Below are positions 45,650 to 54,725 of a stretch of 64,000 bases of DNA, piece by piece. The notes beneath the pieces are model-generated. The model had not been told where the DNA came from. It saw nothing but the letters and a program-made list of their open reading frames with translations, and searched no databases. This DNA is from CAVUPF01 sp963777915 (GTDB taxonomy: Bacteria; Actinomycetota; Thermoleophilia; Solirubrobacterales; 70-9). The translations under genes were made by a program, and so were the position numbers. How positions within the stretch are numbered: position 1 is the stretch's first letter; each line of letters starts with the position of its first letter. Location: contig CAVZSH010000008.1 of the NCBI GenBank assembly GCA_963777915.1, forward strand, positions 1 to 64,000. The letters run 5' to 3'.

Positions 45650-45873
45650 GCGGCCGCTGGCGCTAGCGCTAGCTCAACCGATCCGATACCGAGATTGAGG
45701 CAACCTTGAGCAGGTGCGATCGGCGGCCGGCCGGGTTGACGCGATCAGCGCCAGGCCGGCCGAGCGAGAGTAGGGAGCCGGTCCGCGAGCGAGGCGCTCA
45801 AGGTTCCCCAGCGCTAGCGAATCTCGACCCTGATCGACACCTGATCGCCCTTCACGTCTCATAGAGTCGTGGT
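45650..45873. repeat. Inverted-repeat-rich intergenic region
   Basis: No gene. It contains the palindrome GCTAGCGCTAGC and a second AGCGCTAGCG about 150 bp later, AACCTTGAGC and its inverse GCTCAAGGTT about 85 bp apart, and two GGCCGGCC sites. The whole could fold into a long imperfect cruciform. It may terminate lpdA transcription or be a decayed small element. Confidence 0.5.
45862..45867 (+). promoter_or_regulatory. -10 hexamer TAGAGT before the DsbA-like gene
   Basis: TAGAGT ends 6 nt before GTG 45874, with no SD, fitting a leaderless transcript that may continue through the pdh genes. Confidence 0.5.
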
Positions 45874-46464
45874 GTGGCAGAGCTTCGCCCCACCTTCTAC
45901 TTCGACCTCGGCAGCCCCTACGCCTACCTCACCGCGGAGCGGATCAGCGGACTCTTCACGGAGGCGGGGCTGGAGCAGCCGGAGTGGCAGCCGGTCCTGC
46001 TCGGCGGCCTGTTCAAGCGCTTCGAGCGCGACTCGTGGGCGAACGGGCCCGGGCGCCAGGGAGGGATCGCGGAGATCGAAAGGCGTGCCTCTGCCTATGG
46101 CCTGCCACCGCTGTCCTGGCCCGAGCCCTGGCCCGGCAACACTCTTTTCGCGATGCGGGTCGCGACCTTCGCCAAGCAGACCGGCCGCACCGTCTCCTTC
46201 TCCCTCGCAGCCTTCCGCCAGGCCTTCGCCGCCGGTCGCGACCTCTCCGACCCCGACAACGTGCTGATCGCCGCCGCCGCCTGCGAGCTTCACCCCAAGG
46301 CGCTGCTCAAAGCCGTGCAGACCGCCGTCGTCAAGGACTCCCTGCGCGAGGCGACCGACCGCGCCGCCGAGCAGGGAGTGCGAGGGGTCCCTTCCCTGGC
46401 CGTCGGCGAGGAGGTGTTCTGGGGCGATGACAGAGTCGAGGAAGCGCTCGAAGCGGCAAGCTAA
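45874..46464 (+). CDS. DsbA-family/2-hydroxychromene-2-carboxylate isomerase-like protein
   Basis: 196 aa thioredoxin-fold protein with an all-helical insert. FYFDLGSPYAYLTAERI carries Ser where DsbA has CxxC, the mark of the HCCA-isomerase/kappa-GST side of the family. VRGVPSLAVGEEVFWGDDRVEEAL is the usual C-terminus with the cis-Pro. Glutathione or another thiol as cofactor cannot be decided. It directly precedes pdhA. Confidence 0.8.
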   Translation: MAELRPTFYFDLGSPYAYLTAERISGLFTEAGLEQPEWQPVLLGGLFKRFERDSWANGPGRQGGIAEIERRASAYGLPPLSWPEPWPGNTLFAMRVATFAKQTGRTVSFSLAAFRQAFAAGRDLSDPDNVLIAAAACELHPKALLKAVQTAVVKDSLREATDRAAEQGVRGVPSLAVGEEVFWGDDRVEEALEAAS

Positions 46465-46475
46465 GGTCAGTTCGA

Positions 46476-47654
46476 ATGGCTGACCTCCCCGACGCCGCCA
46501 CCTGTTACGAGCTGCTCGCCCGAATGGCGCTGATCCGCCGCTTCGAGGAGGAGGCGGGGCGCCAGTATCAGCGCGCCAAGGCAGGGGGCTTCCTGCACCT
46601 GGCGATCGGCGAGGAGGCGACGATCGTCGGCACCGCCTCGGTGATGCGTGAGCAGGACTACCTGATTGGCAGCTACCGCACCCACGGCCACGCGATCGCC
46701 CGCGGCACCGAGCCGAAGCGGGTTATGGCGGAGCTGTTCGGGCGGATCGATGGGACCAGCGGCGGCCGCGGCGGCTCGATGCACATCTTCGACCGCACCA
46801 ACCGCTTCATGGGCGGCTACGGGATCGTCGGCGGCAACCTGCCGATCGCCGCCGGCCTCGCCCTCTCCTCGGAGTACAAGGGTGAGGACGCGGTCACCGT
46901 CTGCATGTTCGGCGACGGCGCCTCCAACGCGGGAAACTTCGGCGAGACTATGAACCTGGCGGCACTCTGGAGCCTGCCCGTCCTCTTCATGGTCGAGAAC
47001 AACCTCTATGGGATGGGGACCTCTGTCGAGCGCCATTCCGCTCAGACCGACCTCTCCAAGAAGGCTGAGGGCTACGGCATCCCCGGCAAGCGGGTAGACG
47101 GGATGGACGTGATCGCAGTTCGCGAGAGCGTCGCGGAGGGGATCCGGCTTGCCCGCGAGGAGCGCCGCCCGACGATCCTTGAGGCCTTCACCTACCGCTA
47201 TCGCGGCCACTCCGCCGCCGACCCTGAGGTCTACCGCCAGCGCGAGGAGGTCGAGGAGTGGCGCGAGAAAGACCCGATCGAGACCTTCGCGCGGCGCTGC
47301 GTGGGGGCGGGAGTACTTGGGGAGCGCGAGGTGGAGGAGGCGCGCGCGAAGGCCGATCAGGAGGTGAAGGCGGCTGTCGAGTTCGCCGATATCTCCCCCG
47401 AACCTCCGCTTGACACTCTTTATGAACACCTCTACGTGCTCGACAGCAACAGCGGCTGGTACGCCGTCGATGAGCGCAGCCCGCAACCGCACCGCGGGGA
47501 GCGTGAGGACCGAATGCCCGACACCGCGCGCGAGCTGGCAGAGGCGGGCGCCGCCTACGCCGGGCAGCCCGACGGGCGACGCCCCAACCCGGCCGAGCAA
47601 GGCGATGCCCAGGAGGGCGTCGAGCCGGAGATCGCCGAGGAGGTCGAGGACTGA
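46476..47654 (+). CDS. pdhA: Pyruvate dehydrogenase E1 component, alpha subunit
   Basis: 392 aa. Thiamine-diphosphate enzyme half. MALIRRFEEEAGRQYQ, GFLHLAIGEEA, SYRTHGHAIARG, and the ThDP/Mg site GDGASNAGNFGE, plus FTYRYRGHSAADPE. The last about 70 residues are an acidic, low-complexity extension beyond the family's normal end. TAAGGT lies 8 nt before the ATG. The stop overlaps the pdhB ATG. Confidence 0.92.
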   Translation: MADLPDAATCYELLARMALIRRFEEEAGRQYQRAKAGGFLHLAIGEEATIVGTASVMREQDYLIGSYRTHGHAIARGTEPKRVMAELFGRIDGTSGGRGGSMHIFDRTNRFMGGYGIVGGNLPIAAGLALSSEYKGEDAVTVCMFGDGASNAGNFGETMNLAALWSLPVLFMVENNLYGMGTSVERHSAQTDLSKKAEGYGIPGKRVDGMDVIAVRESVAEGIRLAREERRPTILEAFTYRYRGHSAADPEVYRQREEVEEWREKDPIETFARRCVGAGVLGEREVEEARAKADQEVKAAVEFADISPEPPLDTLYEHLYVLDSNSGWYAVDERSPQPHRGEREDRMPDTARELAEAGAAYAGQPDGRRPNPAEQGDAQEGVEPEIAEEVED

Positions 47655-48643
47655 TGGCGACAATTCGTATGCGCGAGGCCCTGCGCGACGCGCTGGCCGA
47701 GGAGATGCGCCGCGATGAGGCCGTCTTCGTGATGGGCGAGGACGTCGGCGTCTTCCAGGGGGCGTTCAAGGTGACCGAAGGGCTGCTAGAGGAGTTCGGG
47801 GAGCGGCGCGTACGCGACACGCCGATCTCCGAGAACACGATCGTCGGCACCGGGATCGGCGCGGCGATGGCTGGGCTGCGGCCGATCGTCGAGCTGATGA
47901 CGGTCAACTTCTCGCTGCTGGCGCTCGACCAGATCGTCAATCACGCCGCCGCGATCCCCTACATGTTCAACGGCCAGGCGCGGGTGCCGATGGTGATCCG
48001 GATGCCAGGCGGTGGCGGGCACCAGCTTGGCCCCACCCACTCTCACAGTCTCGAGGCCCTCTACCTGCAGGTCCCAGGGCTGTTGGTCGCCTGCCCCTCG
48101 ACGCCGGCCGACGGCAAGGCCCTCCTGAAGGCGGCGATCCGCGACGACAACCCGGTCGTCTTCATCGAGCACGAGTCGCTTTATGGGACGCGGGGCGAGG
48201 TCGCCGAGGGCGACGAGGAGGTGCTGCGCTTCGGCGAGGCGGCGGTGCGCCGGGAGGGCAGCGACGTGACGATCATCGGAGTGCTGAAAATGGCGCAGGT
48301 GGCAGGGCGGGCGGCGACCCAGCTCTCCCACGAGCACGGCGTCGAGGCCGAGGTGATCGATCCGCGAACCCTGCGTCCTCTCGACCTCGACACAATCCTC
48401 GCCTCTGTGCGCAAGACGAACCGGGCGGTGATCGTCGAGGAGGGATGGCCGCACGGCGGCGTCGGCGCCAACCTCTCGACCTTGATCACCGAGCAGTCAT
48501 TCGACTACCTCGACGCGCCGGTGCAACGAGTCACCGGGGCGGACGTCCACATGCCGTACTCCAAGCGACTGGAGCAGGCCGCCATCCCGCACGAGGAGCA
48601 CGTGGTGAAGGCGGCGCTTGCGGCGCTGGAGGGGTCCATCTGA
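47654..48643 (+). CDS. pdhB: Pyruvate dehydrogenase E1 component, beta subunit
   Basis: 329 aa. IRMREALRDALAEEMRRDEAVFVMGEDVGVFQGAFKV start, RVRDTPISENTIVGTGIGAAM, RMPGGGGHQLGPTHSHSLEAL and the C-terminal transketolase domain VIDPRTLRPLDLDTI, VEEGWPHGGVG. It pairs with pdhA; ATG overlaps the pdhA stop (TGATG) and its stop overlaps the E2 ATG in the same way. Confidence 0.95.
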   Translation: MATIRMREALRDALAEEMRRDEAVFVMGEDVGVFQGAFKVTEGLLEEFGERRVRDTPISENTIVGTGIGAAMAGLRPIVELMTVNFSLLALDQIVNHAAAIPYMFNGQARVPMVIRMPGGGGHQLGPTHSHSLEALYLQVPGLLVACPSTPADGKALLKAAIRDDNPVVFIEHESLYGTRGEVAEGDEEVLRFGEAAVRREGSDVTIIGVLKMAQVAGRAATQLSHEHGVEAEVIDPRTLRPLDLDTILASVRKTNRAVIVEEGWPHGGVGANLSTLITEQSFDYLDAPVQRVTGADVHMPYSKRLEQAAIPHEEHVVKAALAALEGSI

Positions 48644-49860
48644 TGCCCGATATCGTCATGCCGAGGCTCTCGGACTCGATGGAGGAGGGGACTGTCCTGC
48701 AGTGGTTAAAGCAGGTAGGGGATGCAGTCAGCGTCGGGGAAGAGCTGGTGGAGATCGAGACCGACAAGGCGAACATGGTCTACGAGAGCGATGTGGCGGG
48801 GACGCTGCTCGAAATCGTCGCCGAGGAGGGGGAGACTTTGCCGATCGGGAGCACGATCGCCCGGGTTGGCGGGGCTGGGGAGCCGTCCAAGAAGGAGAGG
48901 AAGAAGCAGAAGGCCGCGGCTGCTGGAGCGTCTGCCGTTGCCGAAGCTCCGGCGTTGGGAGCCACTCCCAGCATCGGCGATGGACGGGCGAAGGCGTCTC
49001 CTCTGGCTCGGCGCATGGCCAAGGAGAAGGGACTGGACCTCTCCCAGCTCCGGGGGTCCGGGCCCGGGGGGCGGGTCGTGAAGGCCGATGTCGAGGGGGC
49101 CGGTGGCCCCCTGCCCGCTACCCCTGCACCCTCAGCTGCCGCCGGCTCGGGGACCCCTGAGACCGCGAAGGGGAAGACGACCTTCCAGGACCTGAGCAAG
49201 CTCCAGTCGACGATCGCTCGAAGGATGGCGGAGTCCAAGGCGACCGCGCCGCACTTCTACCTGACCGCCGAGATCGACATGAGCCGGGCGGTCCAGGCGC
49301 GCGGGCGGATCAAAGCGGCGGCGGGAGAGGGCGATGCGGCGCCCTCCTTCAACGACATGGTCGTCAAGGCCTGCGCGATCGCCCTGCGCGAGCACCCGCG
49401 CGCCAACGGCGCCTACCGCGACGGGCGTTTCGAGCTGTACTCGCGGGTCAACGTCGGGGTCGCGGTCGCCGGAGCCGACGCCCTCGTCGTCCCCACCGTC
49501 TTTGACGCCGACCGCAAGGGCCTGCGCCAGATCGCCTCAGAGTCGCGCGCCCTGGCGCAGCGCGTCCGCGACGCCCAGATCACCCCGCCCGAGCTCTCCG
49601 GCGCCACCTTCACCGTCTCAAACCTCGGCATGTACGGGATCGACAACTTCGCGGCGGTGATCAACCCACCGCAGGCCGCGATCCTCGCGGTCGGCGCGAT
49701 CAGCGAGCGTCCGGCGGTTCGCGACGGCGAGCTGATGGTGGCCCACCTGATGTCCGCCACCCTCGCCTGCGATCACCGCATCCTCTACGGGGCCGAGGGA
49801 GCGGAGTTCCTCGGGCGCATCCGCTCCCTTCTCGAGGAGCCACTTTCCCTAGCCCTTTGA
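48643..49860 (+). CDS. pdhC: Dihydrolipoamide acetyltransferase (E2)
   Basis: 405 aa from ATG 48643. A single lipoyl domain (residues 1-80, lipoyl Lys in ETDKANM), an Ala/Lys-rich linker, a peripheral subunit-binding domain (ASPLARRMAKEKGLDLSQL, GSGPGGRVVKADVE) and a catalytic domain. The active-site motif H-x-x-x-D-G reads CDHRILYGAEG, with Tyr where the catalytic motif usually has Asp; such variants occur. Completes the lpd-pdhA-B-C complex, and lipB and lipA for its cofactor follow. Its end overlaps the convergent membrane gene. Confidence 0.93.
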   Translation: MPDIVMPRLSDSMEEGTVLQWLKQVGDAVSVGEELVEIETDKANMVYESDVAGTLLEIVAEEGETLPIGSTIARVGGAGEPSKKERKKQKAAAAGASAVAEAPALGATPSIGDGRAKASPLARRMAKEKGLDLSQLRGSGPGGRVVKADVEGAGGPLPATPAPSAAAGSGTPETAKGKTTFQDLSKLQSTIARRMAESKATAPHFYLTAEIDMSRAVQARGRIKAAAGEGDAAPSFNDMVVKACAIALREHPRANGAYRDGRFELYSRVNVGVAVAGADALVVPTVFDADRKGLRQIASESRALAQRVRDAQITPPELSGATFTVSNLGMYGIDNFAAVINPPQAAILAVGAISERPAVRDGELMVAHLMSATLACDHRILYGAEGAEFLGRIRSLLEEPLSLAL

Positions 49861-51468
49861 GCAGGTTTCCTTTTCGCCGGTCATCGCACCCAGGGCGCTG
49901 GCGAAGGAGAAGTTGGCGGAGACCCGGATGACGCCCGAATGCGCGGCGCGGACCTGGGTCCACTCGCCCCGGCGCAGGATGCAGCCGGCGCCGCGTTCGA
50001 TCGACCAGTAGGGGGTAAAGCTGACCCGGACCAGGAATTCGCCGGGTCGGGTCACGTCCAGGCCAAAGCTCTGGCGGCCGACCCAGAGGGTTCGCGCCCC
50101 GCTCGACCCCAGCGCCTCGACCATCGGATCGGGGTTTCGAACCGCGTAGACACGCCAATTCGCCGAGTGCCAGCGCGGCGCCAGGTAGTGCGGGCTGCTC
50201 AGGATCAGCTGCCGCTCCGCCAGTGAGGAGTAGTCGAGCGGGGCGTTGGGCAGCGCCACGTAGGAGACAGCGTTGCGGCGCAGCCATTCGCCGTAGGAGC
50301 GGCTGGTGAGCGCGCCTTCGTCATAGAAGATGTCGTTTCGCGTGGTGTCGAGCTGGCGCAGCCAGCCGCGCGCCAAGTCGAACTCGGGCGCCAGGTATAC
50401 CGACTCCCAGTGGTCGGCGGTTGGCGGGACCTCTATCCGCGCGCCCTGGGCGCCATGGTCGCGCAACCACCTCGACACTGGGTGAAAGTAGGCGGGCGCG
50501 GTCGAGGGGTCGCCGACGCTACGGGCGATCTGGCTGACGCTTGCCGTCACCTGCCAGTAGAGGCCCCCGGCCATCACCGCCGCCAGCGCCCAGGCCGAGA
50601 CGCGCGGTCGGCGGGCGAGCAACGCCGCGGCCAACACCGGCCCGCCGAAAAGGGCGCCCAGCCGCACCGCGTTGCCGCCGACCGGGTTCGGCGCCAGCCA
50701 CAGCAGCGTCGAGGCCAGCACATAGCCGACGAGGACCCAGCGGAGCTGGCGCTCCTCGCGGGCCAGCCCCCGGGTCACGTAGAGCGCCCCCCCACACCAC
50801 AACGGGATCGCCACATAGGAGGAGAAGGCAAAAGGGAACTGGCCCGGTTCGGGAAAGGCCAGATTGGGGAGGACTATCAGGATGAGGGCAACGCCGGCGA
50901 CCCAGAGCGCGATCCTGTTGACCGGGCGGCCCCGCTCCAGCGAGCCAGCGAGGACAACTCCCGCCAGGAAGACCGCGGCGACCGGGCTGGCCAATGCGCA
51001 ACCCGCGCCGGCGACGAGCGCCGAGCGCGAGCGGCCCACCTGCAGGTAGCGCAAAGCGGCGAGCCCGAATGCCACCCCCAGCGCGAAGGTGAGCTGGCCA
51101 TCGGCGAGCAGCGTCACAACCCCGGCTGCGAACCAGAGAGTCGCCCAGCGCGCCGCCGCCCCCCAGCGGTCGCGCACCAGGCGGTCGAAGAAGTAGGCGG
51201 AGACGACGACCGCAATCGCTCCCACCACCTGGGGGCCCAGCACCGATGCAAGCGGCGGGAAGAGGACGCTGTAGGTGAGCAGGTAGTGACCGGCGTACCA
51301 GCTGCTGTTCCAGATCGCCAGTCCCGCACGCTGAAATAGCTCGGTGCGGAAGACCTGCGCGGCGAGGTCGCCGACCTGCGGGTTCCAGGCCAGCATCACG
51401 GCGGCGAGCACCGTGCTGAGTGCCACCGCTGGGAGCCATTCGGGTCGGAGAGCCTTGGACTGGGCCAT
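49849..51468 (-). CDS. Polytopic membrane protein, GT-C-like
   Basis: About 539 aa from ATG 51468; the frame extends to 51549 but that part overlaps lipB. About ten transmembrane helices in the first 350 residues are followed by an extracytoplasmic region with WLRDHGAQGARIEVPPTADHWESVYLA. A large luminal C-domain after many helices is the GT-C/arabinosyl-mannosyl-transferase-like layout, but no DxD motif is convincing. A role in lipid-linked glycan transfer is possible. It overlaps pdhC convergently. Confidence 0.6.
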   Translation of the reverse strand: MAQSKALRPEWLPAVALSTVLAAVMLAWNPQVGDLAAQVFRTELFQRAGLAIWNSSWYAGHYLLTYSVLFPPLASVLGPQVVGAIAVVVSAYFFDRLVRDRWGAAARWATLWFAAGVVTLLADGQLTFALGVAFGLAALRYLQVGRSRSALVAGAGCALASPVAAVFLAGVVLAGSLERGRPVNRIALWVAGVALILIVLPNLAFPEPGQFPFAFSSYVAIPLWCGGALYVTRGLAREERQLRWVLVGYVLASTLLWLAPNPVGGNAVRLGALFGGPVLAAALLARRPRVSAWALAAVMAGGLYWQVTASVSQIARSVGDPSTAPAYFHPVSRWLRDHGAQGARIEVPPTADHWESVYLAPEFDLARGWLRQLDTTRNDIFYDEGALTSRSYGEWLRRNAVSYVALPNAPLDYSSLAERQLILSSPHYLAPRWHSANWRVYAVRNPDPMVEALGSSGARTLWVGRQSFGLDVTRPGEFLVRVSFTPYWSIERGAGCILRRGEWTQVRAAHSGVIRVSANFSFASALGAMTGEKETCSKG

Positions 51469-51514
51469 GGGAGGTGCCGCAAGGATAGAGCGGCGCCGTG
51501 CAACGATTTCAAGA

Positions 51515-52249
51515 ATGAGCGCGGAAGTCCTGGTAGTGCGCTGTGGCATCGTCCCCTACGAGGAGGCGCGTGTCGCCCAGCGGTGGCTGAGTGCGGCGCG
51601 ACAAGAAGGCGCGATCCCGGACGTGCTGCTGCTGCTTGAGCATCCGCCCGTCTACACCCGCGGCCGCCGCTCGACCGCCGAGGAGCTGCCGATGGCAACC
51701 GAGTGGTACAGGATGCAGGGAATCGAAGTCCGCGACACTAACCGTGGCGGCCGCGTCACCTATCACGGCCCGGGCCAGCTCGTCGCCTACCCGATCGTCT
51801 CGCTGAAGCCCTACGACGATGACGTCCACGAGCACGTGCGGCGGCTAGAGCGGGTGGCGATCTCCGCCCTGGCCGAGCACGGCGTCGAGGCTGCAACGAT
51901 CGAGGGCCTGACCGGCGTCTGGACACGCGGCGCGGCGCCCGGCTCGGCGGCGGGGCCACAGGAGGCCCGCAAGATCGCCTCAATCGGGGTCCATGTCAGC
52001 CGCGGCGTCACCACCCATGGCCTGGCGATCAACGTCAACAACGACCTGCAGCCGTTCGAGTGGATCGTTCCCTGCGGGATAGATGGCTGCCAGGTGACGT
52101 CTTTGGGCCGCGAGCTGGGCGTCGAGCAGGATCTCGATGCCTTTGCCAATACGGTCGCCGTCGGCTTTGGGAAGACCTACGAGCGCATCCTGACCGCGAC
52201 AGACCCAGTTGCGCTGGGACTCGACAGCGCTAGGCTCGGGGTCGCATGA
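51515..52249 (+). CDS. lipB: Octanoyl-[ACP]:protein transferase
   Basis: 244 aa from ATG 51515. EEARVAQRWL, LLLEHPPVYTRGRRS, NRGGRVTYHGPGQLVAYPI and the catalytic Lys/Cys pair (ARKIASIGVHVSRGVTTHG and WIVPCGIDG) define LipB. It moves octanoate from ACP to lipoyl domains such as PdhC. ATGA overlap with lipA. Confidence 0.95.
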   Translation: MSAEVLVVRCGIVPYEEARVAQRWLSAARQEGAIPDVLLLLEHPPVYTRGRRSTAEELPMATEWYRMQGIEVRDTNRGGRVTYHGPGQLVAYPIVSLKPYDDDVHEHVRRLERVAISALAEHGVEAATIEGLTGVWTRGAAPGSAAGPQEARKIASIGVHVSRGVTTHGLAINVNNDLQPFEWIVPCGIDGCQVTSLGRELGVEQDLDAFANTVAVGFGKTYERILTATDPVALGLDSARLGVA

Positions 52250-53217
52250 CCGAGACCACCGCGACAGCGGCCGAGCGCAGCCACGTCACCCGCTCCCGCG
52301 CCAAGCCGGGCGGGACAGCGGCTGCGGCCGACGGTGCCATCCCCCTCCACCGCGCCCGCAAGCCGCCGTGGCTGAAGGTCCCCGCCCCGGGCGGGCCCAC
52401 CTACCGCCGACTCAAGGCGGAGATCGGCAAGGGGGGGCTGCACACCGTCTGCGAGGAGGCCAACTGCCCCAACGTCGGGGAGTGCTGGGAGCGCGGCACG
52501 GCGACCTTCATGATCCTCGGCGACATCTGCACACGGCGCTGCGGCTTTTGCAACGTGAAGACCGGGGTGCCGAGTTGGAACGACCCCCTGGAGCCTCTGC
52601 GAGTCGCGAATCAGGTGAAAAGGATGGAGCTGCGCCACGCCGTTATCACCTCGGTCGATCGGGACGATCTGCCCGACTACGGCGCCAGCGCTTTCGTCGG
52701 CGTGATCCGCTCAATCAGGTTGATGGCCCCCGGCTGCAAGGTCGAGGTCCTCACCCCGGACTTTCGCGGCCAGGAGATGCCGCTCGCCAAGGTGCTCCAC
52801 GAGGGTCCCGACGTCTTTAATCACAACGTCGAGACGGTGCCGCGCCTCTACCCGAAGGCGCGCCGCGGCTCTCAGTTCATGCGCTCGGCCCGGGTGTTGA
52901 GGCTTGCGAAGGAAATGGGCGGCGAGAAGGTCCTCACCAAGTCCGGGCTGATGGTCGGCCTCGGCGAGTCCTTCGAGGAGATGGTCGAGGCCTTCGCCAT
53001 CTTGCGCGAGCATCGCGTTCAGATCCTCACCGTCGGCCAGTACCTGCGCCCTACCGAGGACCACCTGCCGATCGAGCGCTACTGGCACCCGGAGGAGTTC
53101 GCTGCCCTCGAGCGCGCCGCCTATGAGATCGGCTTCGAGTCGGTTGCCGCCGGCCCCCTGGTTCGCAGCAGCTACCACGCCGACCAGAATCTGCCCGAGC
53201 GGGCGCTCGCGAGTTAG
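52246..53217 (+). CDS. lipA: Lipoyl synthase (radical SAM)
   Basis: 323 aa. Auxiliary cluster motif CEEANCPNVGECW; radical SAM motif CTRRCGFCNV; conserved end with RSSYHA. It inserts sulfur into octanoylated lipoyl domains. The start overlaps the lipB stop. The first about 40 residues are a low-complexity extension before KPPWLKVPAP. Confidence 0.97.
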   Translation: MTETTATAAERSHVTRSRAKPGGTAAAADGAIPLHRARKPPWLKVPAPGGPTYRRLKAEIGKGGLHTVCEEANCPNVGECWERGTATFMILGDICTRRCGFCNVKTGVPSWNDPLEPLRVANQVKRMELRHAVITSVDRDDLPDYGASAFVGVIRSIRLMAPGCKVEVLTPDFRGQEMPLAKVLHEGPDVFNHNVETVPRLYPKARRGSQFMRSARVLRLAKEMGGEKVLTKSGLMVGLGESFEEMVEAFAILREHRVQILTVGQYLRPTEDHLPIERYWHPEEFAALERAAYEIGFESVAAGPLVRSSYHADQNLPERALAS

Positions 53218-53363
53218 TTCAGTCAGTGGAGCCAACCCGACTCAATGCGAACCACTGCGCGCGGCTCCCCGGCGGGCGGATGGCGCTTGACGGCGGCGAA
53301 TAGCGGAGCACGAGGTTGCTGAATAGCCGTCCTAGCGGCCCGAATGCGGAGAACGAGGACAGT

Positions 53364-53780
53364 TCATTCGTGCAACGAGGGCGCGTAGGAGATTCCGACG
53401 ATGAGTCCCTCGGGCGAGAGCGTCCGTGTGACGGTCTGGCCCCACGGCTCCTCGCGCGCGGGGTGCAGCAACTCGTAGCCGGCGGCCCTGAGCTCCTCCC
53501 CCGCGGCGGTCACGGCGTTCGCGTGGGCCACCTCGAACTCGATACTGGCTTGCGGGACAGGTCGGTCAGCCGGCCACTCGCTCGTCCCGAAGCACGCCTG
53601 CGCTGCATCCGTCAGCGGCCATACGCCGAAGTGCTTGGAACCCCCGATCTTCTCGCTGTGGTAGTAGTCGCCCTGCCCTTCGAGGGGCAGGCTGATCACG
53701 TCCAGATACAGCCTACGGCTCTCCGGTGGGTCAGCGGCGATTACGGCTACGCTGGTAATGAACTCGATCTTCATGGGCAT
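53364..53780 (-). CDS. VOC-family (glyoxalase-like) protein
   Basis: About 139 aa from ATG 53780 (GTG 53798 and ATG 53774 are alternatives). One vicinal-oxygen-chelate module pair: MKIEFITSVAVIAADPPESRRLYLDV and QASIEFEVAHANAVTAAGEELRAAGYELLHPAREEPWGQTVTRTLSPEGLIVGI. Metal ligands and substrate cannot be fixed. It is divergently transcribed from the AraC-type gene, a common regulator-target pair. Confidence 0.75.
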   Translation of the reverse strand: MPMKIEFITSVAVIAADPPESRRLYLDVISLPLEGQGDYYHSEKIGGSKHFGVWPLTDAAQACFGTSEWPADRPVPQASIEFEVAHANAVTAAGEELRAAGYELLHPAREEPWGQTVTRTLSPEGLIVGISYAPSLHE

Positions 53781-53809
53781 CGATTCAAGCAAGCCCACCG
53801 AACACCGTC

Positions 53810-54508
53810 TTGAACGAAACGGACACGTACGGCTACCGGGAGTTCCCAGCGCCGCCTGATTTGCGCGACTCGCTCGTCTGCCTGTGGGTGAGGCGCGGCT
53901 CCGGCGCGGTCCGAGTGTTTCCCGACGGCTGCACTGACCTCGTCTGGCGCCAAGGCCAGGGCGCGTTCATCGCCGGGCCAGACACCATGCCGTGGCATTC
54001 GATCACCGAGCCCGATGAGTTGATCTTTGGCGCGCGCTTCCTCCCGGGCGCAGGCGGACCCGCGCTTGGAGTCCCGTTGTCGGAGCTTCGCGATCGCCGG
54101 GTCGGGATCTCCACGATGGGCCTCGATCCGCGCGACGAGCTGCACGGCGGGGCCGATCCCAACGTCATGCTCCACCTGCTCGCATCGGCGGCGGCGCGGC
54201 TTGTGGATGCCGGCCCGCCGGATCTCGCCGTTCAGGCGGCGGTCGTGCGCCTCCAAGATCCAACTCAGCGCGCCGCGGCGCTGGCCGCGGATCTCGGGTT
54301 CAGCGAGCGCCAGCTTCGACGCCGCTTCCTGGCCTCCGTCGGCTATGGCCCCAAGACGCTTCAACGCATCCTGCGCCTGCGCCGCTTCATCGCCGGCGAG
54401 CGCCACGACCTCGCTCGGACCGCCCTCGATGCAGGTTACGCCGACCAGGCGCACCTCGCGCGCGAGTGCCGCCGGCTGACCGGCCTCAGTCCGAGCCAAC
54501 TCCCCTGA
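53810..54508 (+). CDS. AraC-family transcription regulator
   Basis: 232 aa from TTG 53810. N-terminal sensor domain (YREFPAPPDLRDSLVCLWVRR, VFPDGCTDLVW, FLPGAGGPALGVPLSELRDR), then two HTHs: RAAALAADLGFSERQLRRRFLASVGYGPKTLQRILRLRRFI and ARTALDAGYADQAHLARECRRLTGLSPSQL. Probably controls the divergent VOC gene; the effector is unknown. Confidence 0.88.
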   Translation: MNETDTYGYREFPAPPDLRDSLVCLWVRRGSGAVRVFPDGCTDLVWRQGQGAFIAGPDTMPWHSITEPDELIFGARFLPGAGGPALGVPLSELRDRRVGISTMGLDPRDELHGGADPNVMLHLLASAAARLVDAGPPDLAVQAAVVRLQDPTQRAAALAADLGFSERQLRRRFLASVGYGPKTLQRILRLRRFIAGERHDLARTALDAGYADQAHLARECRRLTGLSPSQLP

Positions 54509-54560
54509 CGCCCTAGCGCGCAACCGACAACGCGCGGGTTCGCATTGAAGTCGGGTTTTA

Positions 54561-54633
54561 TGGAGCCAGCCGGGATCGAACCGGCGACCTCCGCCTTGCA
54601 AAGGCGGCGCTCTGCCAGCTGAGCTATGGCCCC
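54561..54633 (-). tRNA. tRNA-Ala(TGC)
   Basis: Minus-strand cloverleaf: acceptor GGGGCCA / TGGCTCC, anticodon arm CCGCC TTTGCAA GGCGG (anticodon TGC), T arm GCCGG TTCGATC CCGGC, discriminator A. Confidence 0.97.
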
Positions 54634-54725
54634 GTGCGCCCAAGTCTAGGGCGTCGCTACTTGGCGACAGCACGCTTATAGCGGGCCACCGCGAGGAAGG
54701 CGAATAGGGCAGCGATGCCTATCGA

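Noticed and set aside
46467..47663. 398-aa minus-strand open frame opposite pdhA
   Set aside because: Antisense shadow of pdhA.
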